Assembly: GCA_034387635.1 (NCBI GenBank)
Contig: JAOANU010000029.1
Span: forward strand, 62,001 to 126,000
Length of the DNA stretch: 64,000 nucleotides
Direction of reading: 5' to 3'
From: Rhodosporidiobolus odoratus
Lineage: Eukaryota > Basidiomycota > Microbotryomycetes > Sporidiobolales > Sporidiobolaceae
Part shown: positions 20,428 through 32,000 of the stretch, piece after piece
How positions within the stretch are numbered: position 1 is the stretch's first letter
Layout: every line of letters starts with the position of its first letter
The notes under the pieces: model-generated
Told to the model about the DNA's origin: nothing
Databases searched by the model: none
Seen by the model: only the letters and a program-made list of their open reading frames with translations
Position numbers and translations under genes: made by a program

Positions 20428-23360
20428 CTACGTATCCTGCCCGCCCACCGCCTTTACAGTACTCTTCTTCTTCGCCTTCGAGACCTCGACCACAATCTCC
20501 TCTGCGGCCTGGTCAGGAAGAGGTCGACGTTCCCAGATCTACGAGATGAGGGGAGTATGTCAGCAAGACCGCGGGAAACCAAACAACCCCAGAGCAGCAC
20601 AGGTAGAGCAGAAGAGCAGACCAGCCAGGCCACAAAAAGGGGAAGAAGCGACATAACTAAATACAGAAAGGAAAGAAAAACGCACCTGAACATAACTCTC
20701 CCCCAAACTAACCAACCCCTCCTCGACCTCCTTGACATCCAAATCGCACACCTCAAACCACTTCATCTCCTCCCCCGCCGTCGCTTCGGTTTGGTCTTGG
20801 TTGCGAAGGTGCATCTGAACTTTCCAGGCGGTTTCTTGTTTCGCCGTTCCGGCCGTTGAGGAGTGGGTCAGGTTCGAGACTAGGTCGTAAAGGGTTGACA
20901 GGGTTGGTTCCGCGTTCAAGGAGGAGGAGGAGGAGTCGACGTCTGCCGGGAGGCGAAGAACGTCAGTTAGCCGTAGGGACTTGGGACAGAGGAGAGAGAG
21001 AGAAAGTGCCATTAAGGGCAACGCACAATCCTTCATCTCGACCCCCCGAACACCAAAGTTGACAATCGTTGGGTTCTTCTCTTCCAAGAACCGATTACTC
21101 AAAAACCTCTTAAACACGCAAATCAGATACCTCGGCAACTTCTCGACTTTGTACCTCCGGACCAAACCGTTCTCTTCGCGAGCGGTTTCGCCGTCGTATT
21201 TCTGTAGGACTTGAGAGAGGGGCACTTGGGGGATGATGTTGGAGGCTTGGACGTCTTGGAAGAGCGGGGGCGGAGGGAGGTCGAGGGCTAGGAAAAGGAA
21301 GGGGGTGTGGGTGGTTTTGTTTTCTACATTGGTCGAAGCGGATGATAACAGTGACATCGGGAAATGAAGTCAGCGACTGCGGAATGACAAGCGTGGGCAG
21401 GAATATTGAGATGAGTCCGACTCACCTCGATCGACGTCGAACCTGACCCCTCCAGCACCTTCCCTCAGCTCCTTCCGATCCGTGACCTTCTGCTTCAGAA
21501 TCGTCTGATCCTCCACTCGCAGATGTCCCCGGAAGGTCGAATAGATAATGCCTGCCCACCGAGTCGGGGTCAGCCACGATTGCACGAGAGACGCAATGAG
21601 CGATGAGAGGAGGGGGGGACGCACTGCTCCGGTCCTTCTTACTTCCCCCGAGATCCCTATGCAGCGTATTCAGGATCCACCCCAAGAACTCTACCGGATC
21701 ACCCGCCTCCGTAATCCTAAACCGTCCATCACTCCTCGTCCCGACCTCTTGCAACAACTCGTGCGGACTAACCTGAGCCTTGAACAGACGGGGGTTCCAC
21801 ACTTTCCGAACAAACTCTGCGAACCGTCGGACCAGTTCTGTAGGGCCAGAAGAGGAGGCGGGATGAGGGAAGGAGGAGAGGGGAGTGAGGAGGAAGTAAT
21901 CCCTCAAAGGAGGGACGTGAACCAATGAATGAAGAATTGCGTTGAGGTAAGAATTCGACTTCATGTTGTTCAATCCGACGAATCCGGGCCAATACGCTTT
22001 ATCGTTCAGATCCCGTTTCGGGACCCTCTCGCCATCGAGTCGTTTGACGAGGTCTTTGGTGAACGTCGGGGCGAGGGCGTATTGGATATCGGCGAGGGAA
22101 GGGTCGTTTACTTCGTAGCCATCGGGAAGGACCCAGACGGTTTGGTTGACGAGACTGATGAAGACGTGGTGAGAGTCGGAGATGGCGTGCGCGTAGGCCG
22201 GGGTGGAACGCCCTCGGCCGGAGAAGTAGCGACCGCAGACGAGGCAGCAATAAATGTTGTTATGGGTGAGGGTTGTCGAGCAGAGGCGTTCAAAGTCGAA
22301 GTCGAGCAAGGGGCGGGAGATCTGCGGGGCAGCAGAAATTGTGGAGAAGGGAGGTAGTCGTAAGACGAAGACAAGACGTGTGAAAGCAAATGAGGACGTC
22401 GGAGCAGATAAGGAACAGAATCCGGGGCAGGGGAGAGGCGTGTAAGGTCAGTACAAACTACGAGGAAGGCGCGCTATGCTTGGCGGCAGACCCCAGACAG
22501 ACGACACTGCCGCGGGCGCCAGAGAGGGTATACTGCCGCGGGCGCCAGAGTCCGATACTGCCGCGGGCGCCAGCGGGAACCCTGCCTCGCTCGCTAGCGC
22601 TCGCTCGGAGCGCACATATAGAGGGCGCTGTCGCGCCCCTCGCTGATCGCCTGCGCTAGGCGATCTCGCTCGGTAGAAGCAAGGGTGCCCTTGAGAAGAA
22701 AGAAACCCACAGTATCGAGGTACAGATCCTTTGGCCGCTTGCCCTCTTGTGCATTCGCCTGCTCCTGGTGTTCCTGCCTGAGGAGAGCATCATAATCGAC
22801 CCAACCGTCGTCGTCCTCCCCTTCTCCCGCTGATGCTTCGACTTCAGCTTGAGCCTTTGCTTGGAGGTCGGTGGGGTCGGCACGGTTGGGTTGTTGGGCG
22901 GGTTGGATGGGGAGGGCTGGTTGTTGGGTTGGAGAGGCGGGAAGGTGGGGAGGGGAAGGGGCGGAGGGGAAAGAGGGAGGTTGAGGGGGTTGAGGGGACC
23001 GAGAGGTTTTTTGTCGCTTGTTGGTGTCGGCGAGTTGGTCTCCGTTCGAAGGATCCTCAGCAGGTCGTTTTCCATTTGCCGGTGGCTGTTCGGGTTGTGC
23101 AGGTGATTCGGGAGTTGGTTCGGGTTGACCTTGGACGGCCGGGGGAGCTGAAGGGAGTAGACCCTGGTCTGCTTGAATGAGACGGGCTACGAGGTCTGCC
23201 TTGAGACCAGTTATCGGCAGATGTCTCGACTGGAGAATGTCCTAGTGAGGATACAAAGTGGTGAGTGGGGATGAGGAGGAGAGAAAGAGAGAGAGAGGGA
23301 GATTGAACTGACTTTGAGATCTGCTACTTTGAGTTTAGCATAGTCGGTACCGGATGCCAT
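20428..23360 (-). CDS. SAD1: U4/U6.U5 tri-snRNP ubiquitin-protease-like factor SAD1/USP39, with N-terminal SAP domain
   Basis: Seven exons (23360-23313, 23241-22711, 22321-21625, 21551-21426, 21323-21027, 20942-20686, 20538-20428) give 688 residues. Residues about 5-45 (YAKLKVADLKDILQSRHL and GLKADLVARLI) form a SAP motif. A Pro/Gln-rich linker follows. DLYLDT|ISRPLLDFDFERLC then opens the USP39 core with its UBP zinc finger (CLVCGRYFSGRG, later HAISDSHHVF). The USP-like domain reads GLNNMKSNSYLNAILHSL, with Ser where active proteases have Cys, as expected for the inactive USP39/SAD1 group. ESYVQIWERR near the end is typical. SAD1 is needed for tri-snRNP stability and pre-mRNA splicing in the nucleus. 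Intron 2 (22710-22322) is an introner-like element. Divergent from UTP25. Confidence 0.95.
22322..22710 (-). mobile_element. Introner-like element in SAD1 intron 2
   Basis: A 389 bp intron on the coding strand, starting GTGGGTTTC and ending CTGCCCCGCAG. It shares CCCTTGCTTCTACCGAGCG with the RAT1 element and AGCGAGGGGCGCGACAGCGC with the RRP5 element. Three 25-26 bp units of the type CTGGCGCCCGCGGCAGTAT lie at about 22501-22572. It has strong self-complementarity (GATCGCCTAGCG/CGCAGGCGATC, GGGCGC/GCGCCC, GAGCGAGCGCTAGCG). The last ~140 bp before the acceptor have no match in the other two copies. The other introns of this gene are 71-102 bp. Confidence 0.75.
22501..22572 (-). repeat. 25-26 bp tandem units inside the SAD1 element
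   Basis: Three adjacent units, each with GGCGCCCGCGGCAGT, followed by ATCGGACTCT, ATACCCTCTCT or GTCGTCTGTCT. The two spacer types are the same two seen in the RAT1 element. Confidence 0.8.
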
Positions 23361-23483
23361 ACTCGATGCAAGCTAGTCTCCGAGCGCAGTAATGGCGGTA
23401 GTGACAGTTGTAACGTGAGATGAGCTGGCATGGTTGAACTTGATCAGTTGCACTTCTCCCCTCTGCTGCTGTCGCTCTTCAAG
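23361..23483. promoter_or_regulatory. Compact divergent promoter SAD1/UTP25
   Basis: Only 123 bp separate the two opposing start codons, so both leaders and core promoters overlap here. No TATA box is evident. Confidence 0.6.
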
Positions 23484-26392
23484 ATGGTAAAGCCAATGCA
23501 TGAACAAGATCCCAGAGTCAAGCTACTCACCCTCCTCAGTCAGTCCTCCCTTCCTCTCTCTCTCCTCCCTCTCACTCACTTCCCTTCCCTCCTCTCGCAG
23601 ACGTTCAATCCGCCAAACCCTCTTCAACCACGAAACGAGACTGGCACGCTCTCGCCAAAAAGGCAAACTCGGCTACCACCTCAACTGCCGGCGACGGGGA
23701 GGGAGCTGGACGAGCTAGGAAGCGACTAGGAGGAAAGTTGGAAAAGGCCGCTCAGTTGCTCGACAAGGCAGACGGGGCAGACGCTGTTAGTCCGGGAAAG
23801 GACAAGGGAAAGGTCAAGAAACGCAAGCTTGAACAGGCTGCCGGAGGGGAAGAAAAGGAGAAAAAGGAGGACGACGACAGCGAGGATGAACAAGACGGGT
23901 CGGCTGCCAGGCGAGACCCGTTCACCAAGCACTTCCTCCCCTCCGACAATCCTTTGCTCCCCAGCTCTCTCAGCTCGGAACAACTCGAAGCCGCCTCCGC
24001 CTCGGGGTCTTCTTACTGGAAGAAGGCGAGGACCAAACAGTGGAACAAGGCGATCGGGGAAGCCCAAGTGTTTACGCCTAAGGATCTGAGTGACGAGGCC
24101 GTAGAAAGGGGAGAGGGAGACCTCGAGGGGTACAGGAAGGAATTGGTCGAGAAGATGGAGAAGGGGTGTGAAAAGGATGGCGTGTGTGCGTGGATCTTCA
24201 GTCTATCCTCTCGGCTTTCCCTACATTGCGCATTTCTCTTGCCCGCCTCGTCAACACTACTGACGACGCATCATGGTACGTAGCCGCGACTTCCTCCCGC
24301 GCATGGCTGTCCCTCCTCTCGACCTACCAAGACGTCCTCTACCCTCACCTGTCGCTCGGGGATGAGCACGACTCGATCCGACGAGCCAGTGCCGTCCACA
24401 CTATCAACCATGTACTCAAGTACGTCTCACCCGTCTCCGACCCTTTCCGAGTAGTGTCCTTAACATCCTCTCTACCTCTGTGCGCGCAGGACTCGATCTA
24501 AAATCCTGAAAACCAACGACTACCTCTCCCGGGTCGCTTCCGGTCTGGCCCAACCTCAACCCAACCGCGAAACCGCCGATCAATCTTTCACCCGACCCAA
24601 AGTGCTCATCCTCGCTCCGCTCCGATCGTCCGCCTTGACCTGGATGCAACACCTCGTTTCCTCCCTCCCATCTTCCATAACCCAAGTAGAAAACTACCCT
24701 CGATTCGTTTCCGAGTATTCTCTCCCGGAAGGCGCGAGGGATAAGGTTTTGGAGGAGAGGGACAAGTACCCTAATGATCATGTCGAGATTTGGAAAGGCA
24801 ATGTGGATGATAGTTTTAGGGTTGGGGTCAAGGTCACGAGGAAGAGTGTCAAGGTTTTCAGTAACTTTTATGAGTCGGATATGCTGATTGCGAGTCCGTT
24901 GGGGTTGAGGACTAGTATCGAGAAGGATGGGTGCGTTGCCCCTTACCCCTTTCTCCTCCCTCCCTCACTCGCTTTTGCCGCTGTGGGGCGCTGTGCTGAC
25001 CTCGTCCATCCTCACTCCCCTTCAGCGATTCGGACTTCCTCTCCTCGATTGAATACCTCGTGGTGGACCAAATGGACGTGATGACGATGCAAAACTGGGA
25101 GCACGTGCAGGTTCGTTCTCTTGTTCCCTCCTGCCTCCTAGATCTGCCTCGCTAAACCCCACTTTTTTTCGAAACGCGGAATCAGTTCGTCATGTCCCGA
25201 CTGAACAAGATGCCCGAGACGGATCATGGATGCGATTTCTCGAGGGTCAAGGGGTGGTATCTCGACGGAAAGTAGGTTATTGTCTCATCCACCTTCTCCC
25301 CTTCGCCCATTGCATTCTCAATGTCTCAAAAGCTTACTCACTCGATTCCGCTTCTCTGATGCTCAGATCCGCCCACCTCCGTCAAACCCTCCTCCTCTCC
25401 ACCTACCTAACCCCCGAAATCTCGTCCCTCTTCTCTCACTCTCTCTTGAACCGAGCTGGCAAACTCAAAGCTCTAAAGACGTATGAAGGGGGGAATACGT
25501 TGAGCCGGGTACCGGAGGGGTTGAAACAGGTTTGGACGAGGTTTGAGGCGGTTGGTGTCGAGGGAGAGGAGGAGAAGAGGTGGGAGTGGTTTGTTAACAA
25601 GGTGAGCCTCGTTTCTCTGTGCTACATCGCGTGCCTGGCTGGTCCGAGTCAATACTGATGTGTTGGTTCTCGTCCTCCCTATTCACCACGTCTTCGTCAA
25701 TGTCGCTTGGTACCTTGATGAACTACCAGACCCTCCCCCTCCTCCTCCGCTCCGCCCTCTCGTCCAGCACCGGTACCCTCCTCATAATCCCCTCCTACTT
25801 CGACTTTCTCCGCCTAAAACGCCACCTCCAAACTTCTATTTCGCTTCCCTCGGATTTCTCTTTCGCGGCCATCTCGGAATACTCGGAAACGAGTGAGGTC
25901 AGTAGGGCGAGGGGGGCGTTTGTGCAAGGCAGAGTGAGGTGGTTGATCGTGACGGAGAGGTTCCATTTCTACAAGCGGTAAGCCTCCTTTCCCCCTTTCC
26001 TCGCTCTCCTTTCCCTGCCTTTTTCTGCTGCTCAAGCTGACTCTCCACTCAACTCGTGTCTGTGCTGCTTTGTATGTCGGCACAGCTACCGCCTCCGAGG
26101 CGCCAAAACCTTTGTCTTCTACGCCCCTCCTCACAACGCCTTGTACTACCCCGAAATCCTCTCCTTCCCCTTCTGCGCCCCTTCCTCCCTCTCTCTCTCC
26201 TACTCTCACCTTGTCCACCACTCGAATCCGGATCAACCCGCTGATGAAGAAGATGCGACCGAATTGACCGCTCATGTTCTTTTCAGTAAATGGGATTTTC
26301 TGAGGTTGGAGAGGATCGCGGGGAGTGGGGATGCGAGGAGGATGTGTAGGGAGGAGGAGGGGAGGGAGGGGAAGAGGTTTACGTTCTTGTAG
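23484..26392 (+). CDS. UTP25: U3 snoRNP/SSU processome protein UTP25
   Basis: Nine exons (23484-23538, 23601-24185, 24284-24419, 24490-24930, 25026-25110, 25186-25271, 25367-25601, 25730-25977, 26086-26392) give 725 residues. After an acidic and Lys-rich leader the family blocks appear in order: [123 protein letters not shown]25 resembles DEAD-box helicases but lacks their catalytic motifs and joins the nucleolar small-subunit processome needed for 18S rRNA. Intron 2 is set at 24186-24283 because GTGCGT, CTGAC and TAG line up and keep frame. The most variable part is the N-terminal 200 residues. Confidence 0.92.
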
Positions 26393-26801
26393 AACGGGGG
26401 GCAGAGGGGGAGAGGGGGGGAGGTTTGCCCTGTGCTGGAAGTAGGAGTGCAATCAACTTTTTGAGCGGAACATGCTCAAAACATCCGTTTGCCCTTTGTA
26501 GCGCTATGTCACCGGCAATCTAGTGGGGTGATTATTCCTCTATACGAAGGTGAGTATGGATCGACCGAAGTGCTTGTTGTGTAACGACGACGAGCCAGAG
26601 GGAATCTCGATGGGATTCTGGCAGTTTATCAGGAAGAAGAGGAAGGATGCTGAAGCGAGGAGGGTCTCTGGACACTAAGGGCGCGACCGAGATGCAAAAA
26701 GGTGGAAAGAAGCATGGGAGGTCGAAGATCGCTGCACGCTTTCTCGTTTCGACAACCTGACTTGGTACTACTGCTTCCCCAGCTTCCTCCCTCGCCCTAG
26801 T
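26393..26801. other. Convergent 3' regions of UTP25 and the aldo-keto reductase
   Basis: About 410 bp shared by two 3' ends. No coding pattern, repeat or RNA gene recognised. Confidence 0.5.
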
Positions 26802-28472
26802 TTACTCATCAAGCGTCCCCATGGCCTCCTCCATGTACCTCTCACCAACCACTTCGTTGTCCGCCATGACCTTCCTAACTTCGTCAACCTCTTCCTTGGT
26901 GAGGTTGATATCGGCCGAAGCAAAGTTCTCGAGCAGGTACTTCTCCGATTTGGTCTGTGTGGGTGCGTGCGGAAAAAGGGGGCGGGTCAGGCGATGAACG
27001 GAGGAGAAAAGAGGGGGAAGACGAACCCCGGGAATGGGGATGATGTTATTCCCCTGAGCGATGAGCCAGGCAAGGCAGAGCTGGCTCGAGGTGCAGTCCT
27101 TCTTCTCAGCAAGCTTCTCGAGTTCCTGCGCGCCACAGACGATCCACGCTTAGCTCGACTGACTGGGCAAGAAGTGACAAGAGATTGACGGAAGGGGAGC
27201 GGCGCACCTGAACAATCTTGTAGTTCTTGTCAAAGTTCTCCTTGGAGGTTCGGGGGAGCATACCGCGGAAATCACCATCCTTGGCGAAATCGTCGGCGCT
27301 CTTGTAACGACCAGTGAGGAAACCTATCCACCCGCGCGATTGCCGTCAGCCTCTCGAAAATCCGGAAAAAACACGGAGGGGTCGGGGGAACCAGGAAAGC
27401 TTACCGCGTCCGAGAGGAGAGTAAGCAAGAACCTTGATTCCGAGCTCTTTGCAAGCGTCGAGGACGCCGTTGCGCTCCATGACGAGTTCAAAGGGAGAGT
27501 ATTCGATTTCGACAAAGTCCATCTTGGCGATCTTCGAGGCGCGGCGGAGGGTGTTGGCCGAGCACTGCAGTCAAGGAGAAGGCGTCAGTTCACAAAGCTG
27601 AGGGGGTAAAGGGAAGACTGACTTCGGAAAGGCCAATGTACTTGCACTTGCCTTCCTTCCTCAAGGCGTCCATGGCGCGAACTGACTCTTCGATCGGGCT
27701 GCGAAGCGGAATGCATAGCGATGAGTGGTCTGAGCCGTAAACAATGGGCAAGAGTGCGAAACCTACACCTTCTTGTCAATCCTGTGCAAAAGCCACGCAT
27801 CGGGGTAAAGCCCGCCAAGGTCTTTGATGGACTGTTCGAGGGCTTCGATGGCATGCTCAGGCGAGCCTAAGCTCATTCAATCGCATTAGCGCCATGAGAC
27901 ATCACGACAAGCGCGAGAGCTTACCGTCGACAAACCAAGTCTGCGCCTCCTCGTTCCACTTGTTACCAAACTTGGTGATGAGGAAAACCTACCCAAAGTG
28001 TGAGTCGGCGTCAGTAGCAAGCTACGACACAGGAGGTGGAAGACGAACCTTTTTCCTGTTGTCTCCCTCCTTGAGAACCTCACCAATGATTTTCTCGTTG
28101 TGCCCGTTACCGTACATGTTGGCCGTGTCCCAGACGGTGCAGCCCTGCCGATTCGATTCAAGTCAGTCTTCTGAGTCAGTCAAGCGGGGATCAAGGCCAG
28201 TTGTAAGCAGTTTACCAGAAGGGGGAGAAGAAGAAGAAGAAGAAAAACGCACAATCTCGATCGCCTTCCTCAACGTCTCCTTACTCTTCTCGTCGTCCGT
28301 TTCGCCATAGAAGGCAGACATACCTGTACGCCACGCCCGTGGAGTTACCCAAATCGACCAGATCAGCGGGTTGGTGACGAGTCGACGGGAGTGCAGAATG
28401 CCATGCACCCATGCATCCGAGTCCGGGGACAGGGAGAGAGATGTCGGCGTTGAGTTGCGAGATTTCGACCAT
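26802..28472 (-). CDS. Aldo-keto reductase (AKR13/YakC-like)
   Basis: Ten exons (28472-28409, 28323-28253, 28144-28049, 27988-27925, 27866-27767, 27698-27623, 27564-27405, 27323-27208, 27125-27027, 26954-26802) give 332 residues. The catalytic tetrad is present: Asp in WDTANMYG, Tyr in the same motif, Lys in FLITKFG and His in LLHRID. The NADPH-binding end reads IPIPGTKSEKYLLEN. GLGCMGMSAFYG near the start and EIEYSPFEL plus LAYSPLGRGFLTGRY are typical of the AKR13-like group of fungal and bacterial reductases acting on aldehydes such as pyridoxal. Substrate cannot be read from sequence. Intron 2 contains a GAA-type microsatellite (28226-28245). Intron 5 uses GTAGGT as donor so that KKV|PIEESVRAM stays in frame. 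Confidence 0.93.
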
Positions 28473-29021
28473 GCTGCATCACTCGGAACAGTACGTTCCC
28501 AGGAGGGACGGGAAGGGGATTTGGGAGGGGGAAGTGGGGACTATAGCATCAGCAATGAACGGAGCTTTGCAGGGGAATTAGACGGGGACGTACGTGTGTT
28601 CAGAGGTGTAGAAGGCGGTGTATTGAGTCTTGAGATGACCGCAAGGGAGAGAGGAATTGGAGATCAAGAAGAGAACAACTAGCTCGGCAAAGTGGAGCAA
28701 GCAAAGTGGAGGCACGCATCTCCGACTCGGCAGTGCATAAAAACACTCTACATACACAGGGACTCGCAGCTGGTATACTTCCTCTCACACCTAACGAGGA
28801 ACCGAGCGCCGAGAAGCACGAATCCGATCGAGGTATTCAGTCCGAAAAAGTATCTGAATGTACAGAACACACGAGCATGGCCGGGCGAAGGGCACTAGAC
28901 AAAGAGAGGCGCCCATAGGACAGGGTATAACGGGTGACATGTCTAAAGGCAAAGGGAAGAGAGAACGAGAGAGACGGAAAGAAAGGGGTATAGAACGTCG
29001 GATACTCCTCGAGACCGCCTA
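28473..29021. other. Promoter of the aldo-keto reductase and 3' end of the TEA1-type gene
   Basis: About 550 bp between two minus-strand genes. A possible 5' leader intron (GTACGTCCCCGTC on the coding strand near 28590) is visible but not decisive. Purine-rich runs near 28970. Confidence 0.45.
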
Positions 29022-32000
29022 TCATCGCCTTTGCGGATGGTCATCATACTCGCTCCCCCCATCCGACAGCGAGTCCCGTCGTTCCCACTGGTGTTGATGC
29101 TGCTGGTGAGAGCCGTCGAATTGTCCGTCGTGTTGTTGCTGCAGGTGAGGCGAGCCGTTTTGACTGCCGCTGGCGCCGGCGCCGTAGGGATCGCTTTGGA
29201 CGCCTTCCATGTGGTCGAGGAGGATAGCAATCTTGGACTCACTGCGCGCGCGAGGGACATATCAATGCGAGTCAGTGTCAAGATGGAGAAGGCCGAGGTC
29301 GACTTACGCTGTTCGGCAACGCTGCTCGAGGGACGAGTTTTCTCGCTTGAGCCATTCCGCCTTGTTGTAGGCTCTGTGAGGCGCGAGGGGCATCAGTGTG
29401 TAGCGGAAGAGCAATGGGGGCAGGGCGAGAGCGAGACGTACTGCTCAAGTTCAGCTTGCAGGCGCGAATGGTCCTCGTTGCTCGACCCACTCCGCGGTGA
29501 AGTCGGGTTCTTGAGCGCAGTCTGCAACTCTCTGCGCGCAGGTACAAGCCCAGTTAGTCCGGATCTCGAAGGACACGAGAAGAGGAGAGAAGAAGAAGGA
29601 AGAGCTGACTTGTTAAGCGACGCATTGACTGCCAAAGTCTCCTCCAACTCCCCGTGAGCCTTCTCCAACTCCTGGTCCAAGCGACCCAACTCGTCCGAGA
29701 GCTCCCTTGCCTTGGCCTGAGCCTCACTCTGCTGTTCCCGCAGAGTGCGCTGGTATTCGGTTTGCAGATCGTCCATGCGTTGTCGCAGCTCGTCGCGCTC
29801 GCGAGTGACATCGGTCGAGGAAGTATGGAGGTCTTGGACTTGAAGGCGGAGGTTGTCGACTTCGGCTTGGCGAGCCGGGGATTCGAGCCCCTCGCACCGC
29901 TCTTTGTAGCGGGTGAGCTCCTGCGATTCCGTGACGTGAGGCAAGAGAGAGGGAGGGGGAAGAGAGGGAGAGATTGTCAGCATGGGTGAAACGTACCTGT
30001 ACGAGCCCAGGGAAAGTGCGCGCGGGAAAAGGGAGAAACGGTGAAACGCACCTCCTTCATCCTCCTCAACATCTTCTCAGTTCCCTTGACATACTGCACC
30101 GCCTTCAGATGCGTCTGCTCCAACTGCTGATGCCTCGCCTGCAGCTGCTCCAACTCCTCTCGACTCTTATCCGCCCTCTCCCGTTCCACCTGGACTCCCT
30201 CGTCCCCAGCCCGACTAGCCGCCCTGACTCTCTCAACCTCTTCCCTCAACCTCTCCGCCTCCGTATCCTGGTTTCTCAACCGCTCTTCTGCTGCCTCGCG
30301 CCCACGCTTGTGGATGTCGAGCGACCCCTCGAGCTCAGCAACCCGTCTCGACAGTTCCTCCGGCGTTTCCTCCCCCGACAAAGGCGTAAGTCTGGCCGCA
30401 AATTCATCTTCACTCGGCGCGGCGAGTCCATGATCCGCGAGGAGGGACCGAAGGAGACCAGCCTTGACTTCGGCTGCGTCCTTGGCTCGTTGCGCCGCTC
30501 GAGAGCGTGACTGGTGCTCCCCTGCGAGGGAACGGTGCCTTCCGACTTCTTCGGTCGCGCGACCGTGTTGCTCTTGTACGAGTTCGAGCTGAGAACGCAG
30601 CGTGCCGAGTTGGTGATGAAGGTCGACTTCGCGGGTTCGGGCGGCCTCGAGGTCGGCAGCGAGGACGTCGGATTTGAACTGCGCGTCCGAATGAAGTTGC
30701 TTGAGGGTCGAGAGCTCGCCGTCGAGAGCTGAGAGGCGGGCAACGTGGTGAGGCGGAAGAGGGTCGTCGAGGTCTTCACCCTCGTCGTCGTCGACACCGC
30801 GAGTCGAACGAGCCGCTTCCCTCGCGGCTTGACGCTCCTTGTGCGCCACAAGGAGTTCAGCCAATCCGCCGGTTGCGAGGATATGAGCCTTGTCCCTCGC
30901 CTCCCTCTCTCCCCCGAGCTGGCCCTGCAAGTCCTCCTTCGCCTCGACAGCTGCCTCTCGCTCCACTCTAGCCTGTTCAACCTCCTTCTCCAATTCGATC
31001 ACCTTTCGCCTCAACGCCTCAGCCTCGCCACTCGTATGCTCGAACCGAGAGGAAAGGTCCTCATTCCTCCTCTGCGCCGCGTCGAGAGCCTCTCGACTCG
31101 CCTCAAGCGTAGCAAGGTATCCCGCCAAGCTCGTCTCATGCTCGCCGACCTGCTCCTTATACCTCCGATTCTGCGCCTCCAGCGTCTCGTGCCTCCCCGA
31201 AAGACTCGCAAATCGCTCAACATGATCCGCAATAGTCCGTTCATGCCCGTGCGACCGTTTCTGCAGTTCGGCGAAATCGGAAAGGGCTTTGGCGTGTTGC
31301 TGTTCTGCGGCTGAAGCGCGGGAAGTCGCTTCTCGGTATTGGTCTTCTGCGGTAGAGCGAGCGAGGACGTGTCGCTCCCTCTCCTGTTCGAGTCGCTCGA
31401 GTTTTTCCTCCAACTCGTCGCGAGACGAGGCGGCCGAGGCGAGTTTCTTTTCGAGGTCGGCAAGGCGTTCGCGGTCGAGTTTGCTGACGGCGTCGGAGCC
31501 GGATGAGGGTGAGGATGGGGACGCTTCGAAGGCAGAAAGTTTGGCTCGGTAGTAGGCTGCTTCTTGCAGAGCGGCGGTGCGGGCTCGGTCGGCGGCGTGG
31601 AAGCGGTCATCGAGAGTATTGGCTTGGTCGGACATGAGGGTCTATAAGGATCCGAGGTATCAGTCTTCTCCTCCAGTTGACGAGACGGCGAAGATATACC
31701 GAGAAGCAAACGCACCTTGACTCTCCCGAGCTCCCCCTTCAACCCCATCACAACCTCAACCAGCCTCCTCTCCTTCTCATCCCTCTCTCCTGCCCCGGCT
31801 CCTCCGTCCAACAGCCTCTGAATCTCTTCCGTCCCGTCGCCTCCATGCCCACCGTCCATCTCAAAGCCCTTCTCCCTGGCCCCCTTCAACGCTTGAACAA
31901 TCCACCTCTGCCTCGTTTCGAGCTCTCTGATCCTCTCATCCTTCGCGGCCAGAGCGGCCTCAACCTCCGCCGACGGCGAAGCATCCGAGGGAGGAGGCAA

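Noticed and set aside
22590..22680. Palindromic GCGAGCGCTAGCGAGC-type region as a terminator or CRISPR-like repeat
   Set aside because: It lies inside the SAD1 intron element and has no regular repeat-spacer pattern; the genome is eukaryotic.
28226..28245. (GAA)n run as coding repeat
   Set aside because: It falls inside an intron of the aldo-keto reductase gene.
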